Source: an uncultured Collinsella sp.
GTDB taxonomy: Bacteria; Actinomycetota; Coriobacteriia; Coriobacteriales; Coriobacteriaceae
Direction of reading: 5' to 3'
Length of the DNA: 64,000 nucleotides
Assembly: GCA_902470765.1 (NCBI GenBank)
Contig: CABRHW010000006.1
Span: 33,064 to 97,063 of the forward strand
Shown: one piece after another, positions 61,038-64,000 of the stretch
Numbering within the stretch: position 1 is the stretch's first letter
Layout: every line of letters begins with the position of its first letter
Made by a program: the position numbers and the translations under genes
Notes under the pieces: generated by a model
What the model was told of the DNA's origin: nothing
The model's input: only the letters and a program-made list of their open reading frames with translations
Database searches by the model: none

Positions 61038-62801
61038 CTACTTGCTTGTGAATAGCCAGATTGCGATGAGTACGAGGACTGCAGCGATGATGCAAGCGAT
61101 GGCGCCGGTGAATTTGATGCGTGAGTCGCGGGTGCGCTCTCGTACGTCGTCTTCGGTGGCCTCCAGCTGGGCGACTTCTCGCTCGGTCTCGGCGTGTTCG
61201 GCTTTGTCTCGGGCCAAGGACCCTGCAAGCGACTCGGTGATCTCTGGGTGGTCGTGCACCTCGGTCGCCTGTTCGATGATCGACTGCCCATGTGCGGCAT
61301 CTGCTTGGGCGTTGGCGATGGTCTGCTCCTGCTCGCGGCGTGCCTTGTCCTCCGCGGCGATCTTCTCGCGCAGTTCGCGCTGACGAGTCGCGGCGGCAGT
61401 CTTCGCCGTCTGCAACTCGTCGCGCGCGGCATCGGCTTCGGTCGTCACGGCTTGGTGCGCGCGTTTTGCGTCGGCGATAGGGGCTTGAGCCTGTTCGACG
61501 GCCTGCTCGGCTGCGGCAAGCGAGTGCTCAAGGTCGGCGGTAATGCGCGGGACATCTTCTTCGGCTTTACGCAGGGCATCTGCCGTGTCGGAGATCTGCA
61601 TCGAGAGCTCGCTGGTGCGCACCGTATAGTTGGCGGGATTTGCCGAGGGATTACGTTGCAGCTCGGCATACTCATGACGCAGCGTCTCGAGCTGGGCACG
61701 CGTGGCGTCGACGGTTTGTTGTGCGGCGGCAATGCCGGCGTCTCGCTCGGCCTTCACCTTGTCGCGGATGCGCTTGGAATCCTCAAGACGTCGAACGAGG
61801 CGGTTGCCGGTCTCGCGCGAGCTCGCCTCGCGGGCCTCCACGGCATCGAGCGCGGCCTTCAGACGGAGCTCAGTCGCGTCCTCCTCTGTCTTCATTTGTT
61901 CGAGCTGACCCTTGAGCTCTGTCGCTTTGGAGGCGTGGGCATCACGATCAATCTCGGCGGCCGCTGCAGTCTTTTGGGCCGTGGCAATCGCCTGGCGCTG
62001 GTCGGCGACGATCTGGTCGTAGCGGCCTGCGATATCCTGGCGCGTCTCGAGTTCCTCGGTCTGGTCGGCAATGCGCTGCTCAAGTTCGGCCAGGTGGGCA
62101 CGGGCATCGGCAAGTGCCTTTTTCGCGGCGTTCATCTCGCGCATGGCCGAGGCGCCCTGGGCGATAAAGGTGCCCACGGCGTTCGCGGTGTTCGAGACGG
62201 CGGTCCCCAGATCGCGGCTCGCGGCGGGGGAGTGCGGGGCGGTCGGGCGAGCGGTGTCGGCAGCGTCCGCATCGGTAGCCTGCGGCGCGGCGATATTGCC
62301 GGTGCCGCCCTCGACCACAGAAAAGCCTGCTGCGTGCGGGTCGACCGCATCGGCGCCAATCGTGGGATGCTCGAGCTGCAGAAACGAGGGCATGGTGCTG
62401 CCCTGGTCGGCAACCGGAGTCTCGCCGGGTACGAAGGTCGAGGCTGCTTCGGCGGCCTCCTCTTCCTCGGCGTCAACGTCAGCGTCGGCCACGGCGTCTT
62501 TCATCGCTTTGACGGCATCCATCATGGAGTCCATGACGGCGTCGAGCTCTTCTTCCGAAGAAACCTCGATAGGGCCCGCAGCTTGCGGAGCAGCATCCTG
62601 TACGGGGTGGTCGTCCTGAGCGGGCGCATCGTCGTTTTGCTTGCCTGCATCTTCGGCGCCGGGGGTTTCCGCCGTAGCGCTTTCGTCTAAGATGGGGTCG
62701 TCGAGGCCAATATCATCGCAGGTCACAGCGTCAGCATCTGCGGTGACGTCTGTGGAATCATCAATATGCTGTTGAGTCTGGGGGTCCAGCTCGTCTGTCA
62801 T
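61038..62801 (-). CDS. long coiled-coil protein with a C-terminal membrane anchor
   Basis: A 587-residue protein. Residues 1-190 are acidic and disordered, with repeated Asp/Ala/Glu runs. From about 210 to 550 it is a long Ala/Glu/Gln/Arg coiled coil (for example ADARAHLAELEQRIADQTEE and ELREKIAAEDKARREQEQTI). One membrane helix ends the protein (FTGAIACIIAAVLVLIAIWL). I chose ATG 62801, nine bases behind GAGGAG on the minus strand; ATG 62807 is only three bases from it. A structural or envelope-linked role is possible; the family is not recognised. Confidence 0.75.
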   Translation of the reverse strand: MTDELDPQTQQHIDDSTDVTADADAVTCDDIGLDDPILDESATAETPGAEDAGKQNDDAPAQDDHPVQDAAPQAAGPIEVSSEEELDAVMDSMMDAVKAMKDAVADADVDAEEEEAAEAASTFVPGETPVADQGSTMPSFLQLEHPTIGADAVDPHAAGFSVVEGGTGNIAAPQATDADAADTARPTAPHSPAASRDLGTAVSNTANAVGTFIAQGASAMREMNAAKKALADARAHLAELEQRIADQTEELETRQDIAGRYDQIVADQRQAIATAQKTAAAAEIDRDAHASKATELKGQLEQMKTEEDATELRLKAALDAVEAREASSRETGNRLVRRLEDSKRIRDKVKAERDAGIAAAQQTVDATRAQLETLRHEYAELQRNPSANPANYTVRTSELSMQISDTADALRKAEEDVPRITADLEHSLAAAEQAVEQAQAPIADAKRAHQAVTTEADAARDELQTAKTAAATRQRELREKIAAEDKARREQEQTIANAQADAAHGQSIIEQATEVHDHPEITESLAGSLARDKAEHAETEREVAQLEATEDDVRERTRDSRIKFTGAIACIIAAVLVLIAIWLFTSK

Positions 62802-62940
62802 AGGCATGTGCTCCTCATCGTTGTTTGTCACCCTATGATAAAGTCTCGCGCCGACATCCCGCGCGCTGCAGCAAAGTTTCAAAACGTGTTCGATGGCTCG
62901 CGTCGATAGCAAAAACTCGGCCACTTTATCCAGTTTGTAC

Positions 62941-62969
62941 TTGACAATCCCTTCGCCGAAAGACGTTAT
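62941..62969 (+). promoter_or_regulatory. candidate promoter of the dehydrogenase gene
   Basis: A perfect TTGACA (62941-62946) and a weak CGTTAT (62964-62969) are 17 bases apart, 127 bases before the dehydrogenase start. The weak -10 lowers confidence. Confidence 0.35.
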
Positions 62970-63095
62970 GCCGTTCGCCTACCGAGGCCTTTTCTATTCA
63001 CTTGAACCCGTTAAAGTTGCATGTCAGCTTTTGGCGCGTGAAGTTGGATGCGCGCAGTCGACGGGCCTGCCCGTCGCGATTTGAAAGGACTTTGT

Positions 63096-63896
63096 ATGGG
63101 ACTTTTCACTGGTAAGACCGTGATCGTTACCGGCGGCGGCAAGGCCACGCTTAAGGACGGCTCCGCTGGCTCCATCGGCTACGGCATCGATATCGCATTT
63201 GCCAAGGAGGGCGCGAACCTTGTCATCACTGGCCGCAACGTCGCCAAGCTCGAGGCCGCCAAGGAGTCTCTCGAGGCCGAGTACGGTGTCAAGGTTCTGC
63301 CTGTTCAGGCCGATGTCTCGGCTGGTCAGGACAACGAGGCCGTCGTCCAGAACGTCATCGACAAGGCCATTGAGGAGTTCGGCCGCATCGACGCCGTCGT
63401 CAACAATGCTCAGGCCAGCGCCTCGGGTGTGACCATCGCCGACCACACCATGGATCAGTTTAACCTGGCCATTTATTCCGGTCTGTATGCCACCTATCTG
63501 TACATGCAGAAGGCCTATCCGCACCTGAAGGAGACCAAGGGTTCCGTGGTCAACTTTGCCTCGGGCGCCGGCCTGTTTGGCAACTATGGTCAGTGCAGCT
63601 ATGCCGCCGCCAAGGAGGGCATCCGTGGTCTGACTCGCGTTGCCGCCAACGAGTGGGGCAAGGACGGCATCAACGTCAATATCGTTTGCCCGCTTGCTTG
63701 GACCGCCGCGCTCGAGAACTTCCAAGATGCCTATCCCGAGGCGTTCAAGGCCAACGTCCACATGCCGCCGGCGGGTCACTACGGCGACGTCGAGAAGGAA
63801 ATCGGCCGCGTTGTCGTTCAGCTCTGCGGTCCCGACTTTAAGTATATGAACGGCGAGACCGTCACCCTCGAGGGTGGCATGGGCCAGCGTCCTTAG
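63096..63896 (+). CDS. short-chain dehydrogenase/reductase
   Basis: A 266-residue NAD(P)-dependent oxidoreductase of the classical SDR type. The cofactor loop is unusual: TGGGKATLKDGSAGSIGYGI has extra residues between TGGG and the GSIGYG part. The active site is present: VVNNAQAS (usually NNAG), FASGAG (Ser) and YAAAKEG (Tyr and Lys). The C terminus MNGETVTLEGGMGQRP is a normal SDR end. ATG 63096 follows AAAGGA well. The substrate is unknown; gut Collinsella carry hydroxysteroid dehydrogenases of this superfamily, but nothing here proves a steroid substrate. A structured RNA element starts at its stop. Confidence 0.88.
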   Translation: MGLFTGKTVIVTGGGKATLKDGSAGSIGYGIDIAFAKEGANLVITGRNVAKLEAAKESLEAEYGVKVLPVQADVSAGQDNEAVVQNVIDKAIEEFGRIDAVVNNAQASASGVTIADHTMDQFNLAIYSGLYATYLYMQKAYPHLKETKGSVVNFASGAGLFGNYGQCSYAAAKEGIRGLTRVAANEWGKDGINVNIVCPLAWTAALENFQDAYPEAFKANVHMPPAGHYGDVEKEIGRVVVQLCGPDFKYMNGETVTLEGGMGQRP

Positions 63897-63897
63897 G

Positions 63898-64000
63898 GGT
63901 TCCGCCGTTCTACCGAACGGCGGACCGGCCGACGCTGCGCGGTCACCAGAGCGACAACTTGTCATTCAAAGAGGGCGGCATGACCAGAAGGTCTATGCCG
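63898..64000 (+). ncRNA. structured RNA element, copy B (3' of the dehydrogenase, cut by window edge)
   Basis: A first hairpin GGTTCCGCCGTTC (63898-63910) with GAACGGCGGACC (63915-63926), then the linker GGCCGACGCTGC (63927-63938), identical to copy A, a strand GCGGTCACCAGAGCG (63939-63953), and the hairpin GGCATGACCAGAAGGTCTAT then GCC (63977-63999). Spacing between linker and last hairpin is 50 bases (49 in copy A). The closing strand and terminator would lie beyond base 64000. Confidence 0.6.

Noticed and set aside
61194..62690. A 498-residue plus-strand frame opposite the coiled-coil gene
   Set aside because: Antisense shadow; Gly/Leu/Arg-rich and without a ribosome site.
63096..63896. 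Assignment of the dehydrogenase as the bile-acid 7-beta-hydroxysteroid dehydrogenase known from Collinsella
   Set aside because: Its N terminus and motifs do not resemble the sequence I remember for that enzyme, so a specific substrate is not claimed.

Overview
The window is a piece of chromosome from a high-GC, Gram-positive gut actinobacterium of the Coriobacteriia. Collinsella is the most likely genus. The reasons are the gene set (Fhs, FchA and FolD, a class III fructose-bisphosphatase, QueH plus QueA, DUF4430 surface proteins), the codon use, and the many intergenic palindromes. The genus is inferred from familiarity, not from a database search.

Layout. 1-11.9 kb is housekeeping: the 3' end of dnaE, a SWIM/SNF2 helicase, a superoxide reductase, a NadE-like protein that has lost its catalytic motifs, ruvCAB behind a clear LexA-type SOS box, and formate-THF ligase. 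12-18.6 kb holds zinc-ribbon and single-span membrane proteins, a small Cys-rich protein and a cation-efflux transporter. 18.8-32.4 kb is a complete type I-E CRISPR-Cas locus: cas3, cas8e, cse2, cas7e, cas5e, cas6e, cas1, cas2-DnaQ, then 63 repeats with 62 spacers. Its cas3 is cut in two by an in-frame TAA. 32.4-33.5 kb is a gene-poor, remnant-like stretch with a 34-bp direct repeat and two very small candidate genes. 33.5-35.7 kb holds an ADP-ribosylglycohydrolase and a DUF1016/YhcG nuclease. 36-37.5 kb holds two paralogous lipoproteins, each with the same palindrome upstream. 37.8-39.3 kb is fchA-folD. 39.4-43.6 kb holds a MITE-like element, a C69 dipeptidase, a phasin-like protein and an AarF/UbiB kinase. 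43.6-48.6 kb is a cobalamin-type riboswitch followed by two DUF4430 (transcobalamin-like) surface proteins. 48.6-52 kb holds repeats, two GtrA proteins and fbp. 52-58.1 kb holds DegV, an unrecognised barrel-like protein, an rRNA cytosine methyltransferase and a MetRS-like protein. 58.2-64 kb holds a DUF3267 zincin, queH, queA, a coiled-coil membrane protein and a short-chain dehydrogenase. Two copies of a structured RNA element follow queA and the dehydrogenase.

How the parts work together. Fhs (10.1 kb) and FchA-FolD (37.9 kb) together make the formate to methylene-THF branch of one-carbon metabolism. RuvCAB process Holliday junctions, and DnaE replicates the chromosome. QueH and QueA carry out adjacent late steps of queuosine synthesis. 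The riboswitch and DUF4430 pair look like a vitamin-B12-responsive surface module. Most intergenic gaps contain hairpins. Some are ordinary terminators, but several are long perfect palindromes or tandem dyads that look like interspersed repeat families. I saw no rRNA or convincing tRNA gene. Starts were chosen by ribosome binding sites read in the sequence. No alignment, folding or database computation was run.
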